A stretch of DNA of 64,000 nt from Amoebophrya sp. A120 (taxonomy: Eukaryota; Sar; Dinophyceae; Syndiniales; Amoebophryaceae). Every line of letters starts with the position of its first letter. Positions within the stretch are counted from its first letter, which is position 1. The notes under the pieces are model-generated. The model was not told where the DNA came from and ran no database searches. It was given only the letters and a program-made list of their open reading frames with translations. The stretch covers positions 932,425 to 996,424 of the forward strand of contig CAJINV010000010.1 of NCBI GenBank assembly GCA_905178155.1. Reading direction: 5' to 3'. This document shows, piece after piece, positions 49,601 through 59,500 of the stretch. The position numbers and the translations under genes are program-made.

Positions 49601-52600
49601 CAGAACTGAATCTGAACTACAGGCCTCCCTCTCGGAGCGCCCCTGGGACGAGCCATGTCCCCACCGGACTGACAGCCGCTAACTTCGGCACGGTCAGCAA
49701 TTCGTCTTCTTTGATGCCACCTCCCGCTCCGAAGCCGACGCCGCTTCGTGGTTCCAACTTGGGCGGCGGGCCCACGACGCCAATAAATCTGACCGGTGAA
49801 GACCACGAAGACGCGGAACTGCAGCGGGTGCTGCTGGAAAGCCAGAACCCAATTTACATGGGCGGCGGGGATGGAGGCGGGCTGATTGGAAGCACTTCTA
49901 ACACTGGCGCCGCGACATCAGATCTACTGCGCGGTAACACGATGATGAACAGCGGCTGTATAGGTGCAGCAGGAGCAGCAACGTCATCACTTCTCGGCTT
50001 GAACACCTATGGAAACACGCCGCCTCCCGGAGCAGTTGCTCCTCCAGCCGCTGGGTTATCATCAATCTCGTGCGCCTTCCAAACCGCAGCGGAAGTTTTA
50101 GCGGCTCCATCCGAGGCCACGGACGAGCGGAAGGTTGTAGAAGACAGCATCTTGCTGCGCGACGAGGCACTTGTGTTGCTGGAAATAGATGAAGGACAAC
50201 AGGATGTCGAGCTGCCAGTTGCTGTTGACGCAGAAAAGGATGAGGGTGGCCATATAACACAAGACGCTCCTTTGACAACGACTTCTACGGAGCAAGTACT
50301 GGAACAGCCTTCCAGGAATTCCAGCCATGACGCTATGGTGCGCTCCTTTTGGAAAACGATGCCGGCCGCGTGGATCTGGAACTACTGCGACGCCCAGTTT
50401 TCGGTCTCGCACAAGCGCACGGCCGGCGCCAAGGCCATGCAGCAGGAGATCGACCAGCTTGCGGAGAACCGACACCAGGACTGGGCGAAAGTGAGCGAGA
50501 AGCTGACAACCTGGAATCCGGAGTGGATGGGGACCGTCGCGCGAGAGCATTTGCTTACCGAAGTGGAGCGATTGCAGAGTGCAGCTGCGGTCGATGCGGC
50601 GGGAGGCGGGGGCGAGGAAAAGGAGTCAGAAGAAGCGGGTGCGGAGGAGGAACGGGCTGTTGCACTTCTGCCGGGTCAAGACAATGAGGTCGATGTTGGT
50701 CCAGCTGTCGCAAGTGCGGACGCAATTCCGGAAGCACAGAAAACAGCGACAGAAAGAAGAAGAAAAACACCAGCTGCACAAACACTCAACCCCGCCAGCG
50801 CGCCTGCAAATCCTACGCCAGGAAAAAACAAGACTGACGACGGGACGAAGGGCAAAGAGAAGCAAGAAAAACTTCTCCCGGCTGGTACTGAAGAAAGCAG
50901 CAGCAGCAGTAGCAGCAGCAGTGCCTTGTCCCCTTCATGTGCTTCTCCTGAGGTGGAGGAAGGAGGAAAAGATGATACCGGCATCAAAAAGAAAGATAAT
51001 GATGAACCATATGGAGATGAAGATGATAAAAAAGCGACAAGCAAAAATGGGACCAGCAGCAGCTCGTCTTTTCGTCTGCCAGAACTGGACGATGGCAACA
51101 ATCCCTCTAAAAACAAACAACAAAATTCCGCCGAGCCAGACCCCAAGCGACGAAGATTGTCTACTGCAAATGGAGCAGACTTGTCAAATGGTGGCGGTGG
51201 TGATGAAAACAGGGCACTGCTGGTGGCAAATGAGAAAGAGCCAGCAGCGAGCTGTAACGTCGTCGTTTCAACAGAATCTTCTCGTCTTCCAGAACTCGCA
51301 GTTGTAGCGCAGCAACCAGTTCCGCCTGACAGCGCGCTTGTCTTCATTCGCACGGAGTTTTGGAGATTGTGGTGCGAGGCCAAAGACGTGGAAAAGGAGC
51401 AGGAAGTGCTGCGGCAAACCAAACCGGACAGCACTATCCGCACCGGGCGGTTACTTCGCCTGCACCGAGAGTGGCGTCAGCACTACCGCACCAGCATGCG
51501 TCAGGTGCAACTTCCGAACGGGAAGCTGGATCCCTTCGCGGTGTGGGGCGGGCAGCTAAAAGTCGTACCGTTCAGCGTCGCGCGCGTCGTCCTGGGGCGG
51601 ATATTCCCGTTCGCGGAAGAGGCGCTGAAGAGCAGGTCCTGCAAGGAACTACATCAAAATTCCAGTACAATGCGCGGGAACCACCTCGAGGTGAAACCAG
51701 AGGCCCTTGTTTCAGCGGATCCGGACGCGGAAGAGGATTTGGATTTGCTTAACTACAATCCGTATTTCTTCGTTCACGAGTCCGTTTGCCTCGAAACGGC
51801 GACGTGGATCTTCCGTGCGTTAGAGCATCAGTGGCTGCGGGGGCGGAGCGTGCGGGAAGTAGTGGAGGGGAGACTCGGCAGCGGCGAGGAGTTTCGGAAC
51901 GGCGACTTGTACAAACGCTTGGACGCAATTGAGGATGAAGATGAGCGCAAGAAACAACTTCTAGAATACATTTACATCAAGCAAGCAGCCTACAAGGAAC
52001 ACTTCGAAAATCGATTCAAGTCCCAAAACAAGACGGCAGCAGCCAGAAAACAAAATATCGCTGCCGGGCCACCAGGTGCAGCAGCAGCAGCAGCAGGAAC
52101 AGCCGGTGACGCAGCCGTTCTTGCGGCACAGCGTGAAAATCAAACTAGTCACGAATTTTTCGACTGCATGAAGTTCCTGCACGAGCTGTGCAGTCTGCGG
52201 CAGCAACATCCATCGTCTACCGAGGACTTGCAGAAGGCCGTTCACGACAAACTGATCGAGGAACTGAAAATGGACAGTGACGTACGGTGCCCGTGTAAGG
52301 GCTCGGGGAAGTCGGGGCAACCGCTATCATGGATCGAGCCGCGGATTCCGGCCGTCGTCGTTCCCCGGGACCCGTTTAAGCGATTCGTGATGGCTTTCAA
52401 GAAGCGCCAACAGGCGGCGTGCCGGGTCGTCGGGGTTGCGCAAGTCGAAAGCGTGCCCTTTCTCGTCCAGAATGCGACCAGGAAAGTTTGCGAAGTCTGT
52501 GTGCAGACGCACGCACAGGAGGATGTCGAACTGAAGGAGGAGAACGACCAGAAGCGGCAGGCTTTGGACATCTTGCAGTTTGTGAATAACGGCCAGATTC

Positions 52601-55478
52601 CCCTGGTTCCGCTGGCGGACACGGTGATGAAAGACTTCTACCTGAGCTGCAGGCACGAGGATATCCGGCGTCGTCAGCACACAATCTTCAACTCTGTCGA
52701 GGCCGCGCTGCGGGACCTGTTTGCGCGGCCCCTGGGCATGGATGAGCAGACCTGGCGGCAGCAGGCCGAACTCGAGCGGACTGCCGCTGCCGCCGCCACA
52801 CGGGCGATGCGCAACGGCGGACTAGAGCTAGAGGGTCTGTCTGAACAGCAGCAACTCGATTTGGCCATGAAACTTTCGGCAGAAGACGCCGAGGGGCCCG
52901 GCGCAAGAACAGCGGAAGTAGTGGACAAAAACGCCAAGTCCTCAACACCGGAGGTTTTTGATGCCGAAAAGATCGAAGCCGAGGTTTCCGCGCGGTTCCA
53001 AGCGCTGGAGCGCGACGAAAATTGCAGGTACATTATCGAAAAGGCCAAGAGTGGAGCGAATGTGTTTTCGCGGATGTGTGAGTACCTGTGCTCCAACCTC
53101 GAACATTTAAAGCGCTTGCACGAGGGCGAGGGGGCGGACCTGTGGGAGCAGCTGTGGGACGCCGACCGTCGAGCGGCGTACAGTCCCGCCTGGAACTACA
53201 TCCGCAACGTAGTCGCGCAAAACGAGCCGGACGTCGAAATGTTTCCGTTTGACCAGTGCCACGTCCCGCAGGAAGGAATCTACTTCTGCGTTCCGCGAGA
53301 GTGGATCGATGTCGAGCTGCGGCCCTGCCTTCACACGCCCCGGAAGCGCGGTGAGCCGAAGCAAGTGGTGCGCTTTCCGGATTGGGAGCAGTATCAACAT
53401 GTGACGAGCGGGTGCTCGCACAACAAGCGGGAGCTCCAGCCATTTCCAACGATCCAGGCATACGTGCGCCGTCGGGGCGGCTACAGGATGAATGAATTTG
53501 TGCACCGGCACGAAGTAGCTTACCAATTGGTACACGTCGAAGAGCTGAAGTACGTGTGTCTCAGTTTGAAGGGTATTGTCGAGGTGCCGCGGCCGCTTCG
53601 CCTGCACGCCTTTTACATTCACCACACCCCGGAGAAAGGGCTGCAGGAGACGCCAGTGCCCCACCCTCTGTTTCCCCAGGACAGGCAATACGGTGCCCTG
53701 ACCGCGTTCGCGAGGACCGGGAACCTCCGCGAGTCCTGTCCGACCTGTATGCCGCTTTTGCGATACGTGACCTTCTTCCGTCCGTCCCCGCTCCACGACG
53801 GTGCGAAGTTTGAAGTGTGGTTCCGCAAGGAGGGCAACAAGCAATTCAAGCGGTTGGGTAGCATTGCCCTTTTCTCGGGGGAAGCGCTGAGCGAAGTGAA
53901 AATGATGCTGATGCAGGAGTTTTCCGGCACAATCGAAGGTCCGAATCGCCAGCAGCTGTCTTTCCAGAAGCGCACGAAGAATCAAAATGTCGAGTCTGCG
54001 CTGCCGCCGGCCCACGATATGTACAATCACGTGTGGACGATTCCGCAAGGCGTGCCGGTTGATGGCCCGGTACACTTATCAAATGTAAAAATGTCTGGGT
54101 CTGGAAGGGTTGGAACTTGTGATGCAAACTCTGGAACACACAAAAATTTGTGTTGCATGAGCGCCAAAAGCTGTTCATTTCGTGGCACGCAAGTAGGAAG
54201 TTTCTCATGCGGGACAGGCATCATGAGGCGCGCTCAAAACCTGTGATGCTTTTGCCTGCATCAGGATCAGACGCCATTTGCGTGATCCGAAATATGCATG
54301 ACAAATCTCGCAATCTTCCAGACCCAGACACTTTTACATTTGATAACCCTGGACTCAGAACGATAGTGTTCTGTGCCAGCTCTGCGTCACACCGTGGTCG
54401 CACCGGCTCAATGTGCAGGAGGTTACCCCGGTGGAAACCGTCGATCCCCTTCTTGGAGCGGCGTCGAGCGCTGCTGCGCTTAGCAGTAGCAAAAAGGTCC
54501 AGCGGGACGGGAAGCGATTGCAAGGTAAGTACTACTACTTTATAAAGTTGGGTTTGTATCATAGTCTTTGTGATTTCCTCGTTGTAATTAGGTCCACCTC
54601 TGAAACGTGACTACAGAAAGACGAACACAGAAACAGCATTTTTGCATACTACTAGTACTACCATACATAATGCGAACGCAAGAACATAAAATTCCTGAAT
54701 CAGGTTTCGCGAATCTGAAGAACATGATAGCGGGAAACAATCCACCGGGCGGTGGCGGGGGTGCTTCGAGTCCAGCAGAGATGAATCAAAACGCCGGCTC
54801 TTCCTCTTCTAGCAGTTCCTCCTCCTCGTCTTCCAGCAGCAGTGCTGCTGGCGTAGGTTCTACAATCGGAGCAGGTGCAGCTACATCAACTAGCAACATG
54901 ATGTCGAATCAATTTCAAAAACTCGATGCCGGAGAACTCGAGGGTGTCGAGCACCCGGACCAATTCGGAATCTTGCTGCCGAAGGATGAATATGCATTGC
55001 AAATATGTCTGGGTCTGGAAAGGGCGAACTTGTCATGCTGGTCTGCTATTCCTGGGAAATCGAAATCTGTATTGCGTGACCAACAAAACTCGGAGCCGCT
55101 TTTGTCACAGACGAAAGCGCAGGTTATCATGCGGGCTGCGTAATATGAGGAAGTGTTGTGGAAAGTTGTCATGCTTGGCCGCATTCGAATGCGTCTCCAT
55201 CATCCACATTTTGGCATCACAAGTTTCCAGACCCAGACATATTGGCATTTGATAATGAAGGACATCCCGGAGCATTTCGTCTTTCTGGTGGAGTAGACCA
55301 CACGTCGATGCAGGGTGGGAGCAAAAATGGTGACCATCGCAGTGGTGCTTCTGCTTCTGCGTCCGGAGGTTCCAATTGGATGAAAACGACGCAAGGCGCT
55401 GCGGATTCGATCCCCCCGGCTGCGCTGATTGCAGCACCAAAGGAGGTAGAGAACGAAGTAATTGAGCTCTCCGACTGA
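25617..55478 (+). CDS. USP48-like: USP48-like ubiquitin-specific protease, interrupted by a retroelement
   Basis: Exons: 25617-26082, 26354-26410, 26678-27043, 27316-28588, 28766-28965, 29106-29612, 29886-29936, 30263-30937, 31202-31361 plus 48221-48260 (one exon split by the retroelement), 48520-54076, 54351-54524, 54704-54990, 55260-55478; 10,032 nt, 3343 aa, in frame only without the element. A cysteine protease that removes ubiquitin. Cys box GLVNCGATCYFNSALQ (Cys646), EQEDVSEFW, MELIRYTFDPVT, His box GSGHYTATLL (His1082), WYTFNDDEV (Asp1215), then QNSQVYMLIYKRKD closing the USP fold after the insertion. The N-terminus has an AT-hook-like KPRGRPPK and a possible ubiquitin-interacting helix. 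A ubiquitin-like segment lies near 3030-3080, and the C-terminus EVIELSD is a SUMO-interacting motif. The USP family is certain, USP48 kinship likely. On this haplotype the gene may be broken unless the element is spliced out. Confidence 0.88.
26083..26348 (+). mobile_element. Introner IE-29, family F1, reverse
   Basis: F1 ends, exact direct repeat acaga. Excision joins RGAVQ to KPENDTT. Confidence 0.9.
26411..26672 (+). mobile_element. Introner IE-30, family F1, reverse
   Basis: F1 ends, exact direct repeat tcgga. Only a 57-nt exon separates it from IE-29, which has the same orientation and a similar interior. Excision joins VVLQHR to TGPPPP. Confidence 0.9.
27044..27310 (+). mobile_element. 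Introner IE-31, family F1, forward
   Basis: F1 ends, direct repeat tcaag/tcaga (two mismatches). Excision joins VVMEDQ to VAAPEPG. Confidence 0.87.
29613..29880 (+). mobile_element. Introner IE-32, family F1, forward
   Basis: F1 ends, exact direct repeat ccctg. Excision joins IAASSP to GAVDHQ. Confidence 0.9.
29937..30257 (+). mobile_element. Introner IE-33, family F2
   Basis: F2 ends, exact direct repeat tcagg. A 51-nt exon separates it from IE-32. Excision joins GKSTSQ to DGDQDGD. Confidence 0.9.
30938..31196 (+). mobile_element. Introner IE-34, family F1
   Basis: F1 ends, exact direct repeat tccca. Excision joins SPVRAAP to KVPINYEPDMQWYTF inside the USP domain. Confidence 0.9.
31362..31529 (+). 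repeat. Split direct repeat A1
   Basis: 168 bp, same as 44827-44994 by eye. Holds a short internal repeat, TCAAAATAAATAC, twice. Left terminus of the retroelement. Confidence 0.93.
31530..32967. other. Retroelement 5' leader
   Basis: About 1.4 kb, GC-rich, between A1 and the Gag start. No convincing coding frame; open stretches on both strands are low-complexity. Presumably promoter and untranslated leader. Confidence 0.5.
32968..37658 (+). CDS. Gag-like protein of the retroelement
   Basis: Exons: 32968-33769, 33951-34076, 34182-34271, 34452-34529, 34695-34757, 34894-37658; 1307 aa. ATG at 32968 heads MAQAYTFGGGSPDPLKLQLE. Residues ~210-790 are Gln/Ala/Gly/Pro repeats, cut by five GT-AG introns that all fall in phase 1 after an Ala codon (GCA/GTA G|G). 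The C-terminal third is ordered, with a Cys-rich cluster CRDFHMQGSSCNGGCRKWH (CCCH-like zinc finger) at about 37356-37412 and a Gly-Lys-rich basic tail. Placement upstream of the other genes, the basic tail and the zinc cluster suggest the particle/nucleic-acid-binding protein; this is inference, since Gag proteins diverge fast. Confidence 0.75.
37659..38206. other. Non-coding spacer within the retroelement
   Basis: 548 bp between Gag and the first accessory gene. No frame or motif identified; may contain a second promoter. Confidence 0.45.
38207..39004 (+). CDS. Retroelement accessory protein X1 (unknown)
   Basis: Single exon, 265 aa from ATG at 38207. Not recognised. It shares with X2 a block YYKVNPDGTITAT (X2: HYKVLPDGTIEAT), a following PLFP stretch, and a helix GKEELQRSVLAHVELYK (X2: SQEELARHLQSHVRALIK). 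No signal peptide, membrane segment or catalytic motif seen. Probably a duplicated member of one family; the conserved frame and shared blocks argue it is a real protein. Confidence 0.65.
   Translation: MLTSEKSLRPQSSLEVCVHNEEQQSRHVMRAHLRGARVYETWADETMSCLKPTYYKVNPDGTITATERYFKKLNVERPPEGQERTSDKPLFPVISAQKVGDASAVLQAWDYLEDAQRTAHPYFADEMSLQRNSDQRTLQDGSWGKEELQRSVLAHVELYKQVGFGTAGAIGTLLQAAETADLMDAYENGDDPHVKSPNSWTDSDREDRFTRLPWQEYPHPPRNWDGKFRGEICDPDSNDLWTQHSGHMHIRDQVFHRRARLGWQA
39144..40536 (+). CDS. Retroelement accessory protein X2 (unknown)
   Basis: Exons 39144-39590 and 39709-40536, joined in phase 0 across a 118-nt GT-AG intron; 424 aa. Begins with a basic stretch MAPKKKHKKNAG, a possible nuclear signal. 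Carries the HYKVLPDGTIEAT block, ALFPPELRAF, and the SQEELARHLQSHVRAL helix shared with X1. The second exon also has GFGQTELEKFNMRVSF and WQSMRSRIHITCL. No known domain recognised. Confidence 0.7.
40537..41012. other. Non-coding spacer within the retroelement
   Basis: 476 bp between X2 and X3; no coding frame or motif supported. Confidence 0.45.
41013..42173 (+). CDS. Retroelement accessory protein X3 (unknown, Cys-rich C-terminus)
   Basis: Exons 41013-41410 and 41495-42173, joined in frame across an 84-nt GT-AG intron (NYDELR to CYMADSV); 358 aa. The N-terminus MGNQVSCCMCW is a possible acylation signal (Met-Gly then Cys). A block DSVCIQKDGRIRTI followed by KPVFPVARL resembles the PDGTI / PLFP blocks of X1 and X2. 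The C-terminus has paired Cys/His (CLACRLMAYNHC, CGREECTHCGRCVDCDHGWD), probably a zinc-binding module. Function unknown. Confidence 0.7.
42470..44257 (+). CDS. Tyrosine recombinase of the retroelement
   Basis: Single exon, 595 aa from ATG 42470. The catalytic set of tyrosine recombinases is visible in order: Arg200 in WYLVGCRSASIQAIEPGDV, His292-x-x-Arg295 in ITEHSVRRAHALEA, Trp323 in DRGWQLRS, and nucleophile Tyr332 in TFADYACDL. Such enzymes cut and rejoin DNA through a 3'-phosphotyrosine and integrate the circular cDNA of DIRS-class elements. The ~190-aa N-terminal region would be the core-binding domain. The ~260-aa C-terminal extension is basic and of unknown role. The gene ends about 80 bp before B1. 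Confidence 0.88.
   Translation: MDARDASVILPPQGVNPRNMYKPPQPRTASAQIVPTTRQTNDTALTRTFTTLQADLEAQAVQTSTLSTHAQLHEALRRYIKATWPNFGDSEPANLKQVELFCLDKVQKQEHRSADVIFTQLLHFMINPPLDEDGRQPVLLQNAPAFAPLAFEKARERVQKACSATKCPVTKAYPLSLHTLRQVAFPERAALMLWYLVGCRSASIQAIEPGDVKIHTAPGTRVPVRVSVFIRSDKVCTATSRTVLIGCNCFDDPTCCLLCDKEHHDAIDKLKDSHGKTWLPQLAHYGLGITEHSVRRAHALEARRRMQSGKHCNLDQFLRDRGWQLRSTFADYACDLQDFVHIKFPPIGATWWPADPLDDSTSSKSMVFRDVNKVTNITRAENIGTLATAPSNGLPVARSAKQTRAHGGLSPKPPTPKVVRKATEGDKVSKYTSLARGKPALTSTLRQNKEGKLVPTLPTVVKKSWEELAGHTKEKYVYRPNDAPKEHREEAWAERQRRGVGTAQEPAKRNKNYKPWHALPLPERAKLRDGAGAKHQSREKIEYYLQDINRERVASHRDAIYRQHPDKSGFYRDKPDAGELEQLQQAGAQPPAGPA
44339..44826 (+). repeat. Split direct repeat B1
   Basis: 488 bp, differing from 47733-48220 at two visible positions. 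Its first ~35 bp encode the last residues of the RT protein (MPADRKKRK and stop), here as a fragment without the rest of the gene. Abuts A2 directly. Confidence 0.93.
44827..44994 (+). repeat. Split direct repeat A2
   Basis: 168 bp, apparently identical to A1. The B1-A2 junction (GGGAGA|GGCC) is the sequence expected of a circle junction. Confidence 0.93.
45015..47772 (+). CDS. Reverse transcriptase / RNase H of the retroelement
   Basis: Exons 45015-46209 and 46334-47772, joined across a 124-nt GT-AG intron to give 877 aa. RT motifs: LEKIRQIIDSRAQN (fingers), motif A TKDFEKYYYAFG, motif B NMGNTHSVPGACRVSEA (created by the splice), and motif C YIDD (420-423), the catalytic aspartates. RNase H follows: Asp608 in FMYLDASG, MTLETLTVRL, VSVDNVVELFALV and NPADAFSR, the typical DIRS/gypsy-type connection. 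It ends RTMPADRKKRK-like within B2. No integrase or protease is present. The N-terminal ~200 aa is helical and unrecognised. The gene lies between A2 and B2, apart from Gag and YR. Confidence 0.9.
47733..48220 (+). repeat. Split direct repeat B2
   Basis: 488-bp right terminus of the retroelement, starting inside the RT gene. Ends GGGAGA against host TGACGCGG. Confidence 0.93.
48261..48514 (+). mobile_element. Introner IE-35, family F1
   Basis: F1 ends, direct repeat gggtg/ggttg. Lies 40 bp right of the retroelement. Excision joins DGDEEWV to PPGTTSQ. Confidence 0.9.
54077..54345 (+). mobile_element. Introner IE-36, family F1, forward
   Basis: F1 ends, direct repeat acact/accct. Excision joins VDGPVH to WTQNDSV. 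Confidence 0.87.
54991..55254 (+). mobile_element. Introner IE-37, family F1
   Basis: F1 ends, exact direct repeat atgaa. Excision joins LLPKDE to GHPGAF. Interior belongs to the IE-8/IE-39 subgroup. Confidence 0.9.
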
Positions 55479-56509
55479 TAAAAATATCAGCCTCATCAGT
55501 ACGAGTACTTAGTTCTTGAAGATTACAGTGAATAAACCTATTTAGTTTTAGAGCTTTTTTGTAGCAACCTTGAGCAGTACTTCCAGTTGTCTATGAATAC
55601 GATCGTTTCATCTTGTGACAGTTTGGAGATGACAAGTCCAGATAGCAATGGCAAATTTATTTCGAGTCAATTGATTCCAGATTATTTTTAGTTGTGCTTA
55701 CGAGTGATCTCTACTCATCTCTCAACATTTTTATATCAGCTGGAAAGCAGACATTTTGTGGCTTTCAGATTTTCCAACGCGACTTATATATCTTACGATC
55801 TATGACAAATTCAGCATTACAAGAAACCCAATTTTCAATCTTCGGCGACAAATTTCTTCTGTAACACTGTATTCGATTAAGAGACGCAGCTGTTCTCTCT
55901 GAGCTGTGTTGACCAATAAATAAACGCGACAAGAATATCTCGATACAGAGGCAAAAACTTTTCAGCAAAAGGACCAGACAAGAAAACCGTTTTAACAACG
56001 CAAATATCAATCGCTATTTGGATTTCTGCTCTCCGGCGACACCACACTAAGTGACGAGCACACGACGACGACCTTGATGGCGGCGCTCTGAGCGGACTGA
56101 GTCTGTGTGGTCATTATCTTCAACATTGTTCTTCACTTTTCGCAGAAGATTTGAGCATTCGTCCAAACAGGCTTTCGCTGGGTCGGTTGTACTCCTGGTG
56201 TGCAGCTTCATAGACCACAGATGGCAACTTTGCCGGACTGCCACAGCTACGGCTCATTTGCAGTCGTTTCGCGTTGTCGTGTCTACCGTAGGTTTCAATC
56301 GTTCTCAAAAGTTTCAACTGCTTTTGCTTTTTACTTGTTTCGGTCCCTTGACTTCATGGTCCGTCGCAGAGAAGTACTATAGGAGACTCAAGTGAATAAA
56401 ATTCTGCTGCTCCACACGATTAAAAATCCTCGATATAGTCGAAGAAACACCGAAGTTCTTGTTGTGCGACCTACTTACTTAAGTACTTATCCACCAAGAA
56501 TACAACACC
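55479..56509. other. Intergenic spacer, USP48-like to GTPase
   Basis: About 1 kb, AT-rich, without introners or supported genes. Confidence 0.55.
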
Positions 56510-59500
56510 ATGGCAACAACTTCTGCCTCGTCTTCTGCCCAGCAAGACCAGGCGGACTTTCTGCGTTTCCGCGAGGAACTGCGGGAAACCATCCGGAGTT
56601 TTCGGCCCAGCTCCTTGCACGACTATAATTTTGCCGCCAGTTGTTCCTCGAATCAGAACTCGCCGGAGAAACTACGTCTGACACTAACCAAGAGTGTGGA
56701 ATCGCTCGGGTCCGACGAGGTTCTAAATCTGGGACGCAGCGGTAGGGATGGTTCTGGAGATTTTGTTTCGGCGGGAACAAATGGAAATGCAGGAGCTCGT
56801 AGCACCACTGCTACTATGAACAATATTGCGACGACGCGCTCGGGAGGACACCAAAGCCAACGACTGGCTACGCCGGGTGCGGCGAAGACTTCATTGGATG
56901 CTGGCGTATCCTGTGCAAAAGTATCGTCCTCGTAGTAATCGCAGTCATACATTACAAACCTCCTTCCAAATGCAAATCAGCATGACAAATTCCATTTGTA
57001 AGTAACGCTAAGCGAATTTGTATTGCAATTCATATTAGTACGATACTTTTGCAGTTCATATAGCGCCGGGAAGATCTACAATGCGACAGAATCAACATCT
57101 ACTTCAACGACCTCCTCGCCTGTTAAGAAAGTTGTCGTAACTATGGATTGTAAAAATGTCTGGGTCTGGAAGGTTGGGACTTGTAATGCTAGCTTTCCAT
57201 ACCTAGAAAATCTGTATTGCATAACCAACAAAAGTCGCAGCCTCTTTTGTCATGCAAAAACGCAGTTTCTCATGCGGATTGCCCACGAGAAAGCGTTTTG
57301 GGAAGTTGTCACGCCGGACTGCATTCGGAAGTGTTTTCATCATGCACATTTTAGCATCACAAGTTTCCAGACCCAGACACTTTTGCATTTGATAGGAACA
57401 AACAGCTCCGCGTCCGCCGCCATAGGGATAGGAGATGACGACGCAGGAGCTTCTTGCCGAGGAGCAGATCAGGAGCGTTTTGCTGGAACAACCGCGGGAG
57501 GACGCGCAGCTGGTACCTCGCCCATCTCCGCGGATTCCGCTGTGCTGCAAGGAACAACAGGAGCTTCTGGTGGTACAGCAAGCAGCGCAGAACAATCCAC
57601 TGGGTCGTCGTCGAAAATAAAGATAGACAAGATCACCCCTATCAACCTGCACCTGTTCGGCCCGCAGGGATCGGGCAAAACTTCCTTTCTCCGCACCTGT
57701 TTCCGGGCTTACTTCGGGGAGAAAAACTTGCCGAAAGAAATTGAGAACTTGGAAAAGGAGCTGTATCGGACGGACGATGGGACCTCGAAGTACAGTGTAT
57801 ACAAGCTAACCGACTGGGTGCATCTGCATGACACCCGGGGTCAGCGGGAGTACTCAGACGTGGAACTCGAGCAGTTGAGACTGGTATAATTGGTATATGA
57901 AATTGTACTTACAAGTTCTTAGGCTGCTCCTGTGAATCTGTGAATCGAAGATTCGTTGGAAATTACTATCCTTCTATAGCGGTTTGATGCATGACTGACG
58001 TGAAGCCTTATGCGGTTTTTGCATGACAAATCTCATGACCCCCCAGGTTCTCGACGGGCGTGCGATGCCGGGGTCGGTGATCGAGCAGCGCAAGCGGTAC
58101 TGGTTGATGCTGCGGTATGCAAGAAAAAAACTGTGTAAGTGTAAATCTGTGATGCAGAAAATGCAAAACAGTTACACTTGTCATGCTGGAAGTGCGTCAC
58201 AGGCTACTATCATACGTGTTTCCACTGATACTAGCTGCGCATGACAGGTTTTCCCTGTAATGCAAAACGAATTTGTGATGCTGCTCTTGCTACAAAGCTA
58301 CACTTAAAACAGTTTTTTTCCTGGATGTGCGGGAGTTTTGGAAATCCGATGAGGAGATGAAGAAAGCGTTTTCGCGGAAGATCCTGAACAACAGCAAATA
58401 CTCGAACTTGAACACTATCGAAAGGAAAAATCTCACCTCCCCATATCAAAACGAAATTTCTGATGCTGGATTTGTGTACTCACCAGAAGGAAATTGTAGC
58501 AGATACTTCGCGAATTTAAGCAGATCCAAAAGTTGCCGCTTTTTATTTTTTTGGCACTGCGAGGACGAAGGTAGCAGGTCTAGGTGGCACTCCCCATGAC
58601 GGCCATGCATCTGGCTGCATGCTGGAAAAGCTTACCGCTGAATCCGCTTGCGCGAGGGCTGTGTACTCGCTTGGGCCGATAGGGATAGAAAGGGCGACTG
58701 AGAAGTGCGGTCGGCCCCTGCAGCCAACAAAATTTCTGTGCGCCCGGTATTGCTGCCCCGGTTGCCCTCTGGCCTGCTTCTAGTCTTTTTTTGGAGCAGA
58801 CGCATTTTTTAACCTCACCATGATGGTGCTCCATCTTCATTTTTGCGCTATGCAGCCTCACCTCGTGCGCCTGCATTGACTTGCCCTTGTTGTACGATGT
58901 GGCGCATTTTCCCTGTTTGCGGCATATTCGTAGAGGCCCACGCGGCCACTCGGAAGCAAAGCAAGCCCGCCGCGACGTTTCTATTCGCGCGCGCCAAAGG
59001 TGGCGGCGCAGGGGACGTGTTGCGCGTTTCATAGGGTGGCCGGGAATAAAAAAAAACAGCTGGTTGCCGTGCGGAGCCACTGCACGAGCTGCGGCGCCAC
59101 TTCGCGACAACACCAAAAGCGAGCAAATTTTTGTTCTGCGCGAAGTTCGCGCAATTCTGAAAGAGAAGAAATTGGGCCCTCCGTGTGGAGGGTGGAGTGA
59201 GACTGTCGTGCTTCGTTGGACAGAAAATTTTGGCTTCTTCTTGCGTCGCTGGCGGCCCAGAAAGAAACCGGCCCCTCCGCCCGGAGGGGGCGGTTTCTTT
59301 AGGACCCGGAATTCAATTTTTTTACAAAAAACCTCGACTTTCGTTGTTTTCTGGGGGAAAGGTAGCGTTCCGGCTATCAAAGAAACCGCCCCCTCCGTGC
59401 GGAGGAGCCAGTTTCTTTATGGGCCGCCAGCGGTGCAAGAAGAAAGCGAAAAATAAGAAATCGATCCCTCCGCGCGGAGGGGTCGATTTCTTATTTTCGG

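Noticed and set aside
58580-59380. 266-aa minus-strand open frame in the nested insertion
   Set aside because: Low-complexity, contains hairpin-derived Pro/Gly runs, and matches no family I recognise; GC-rich DNA opens such frames by chance.
59262-59497. CRISPR-like array
   Set aside because: Hairpins are unevenly spaced, differ in their arms, and the genome is eukaryotic.
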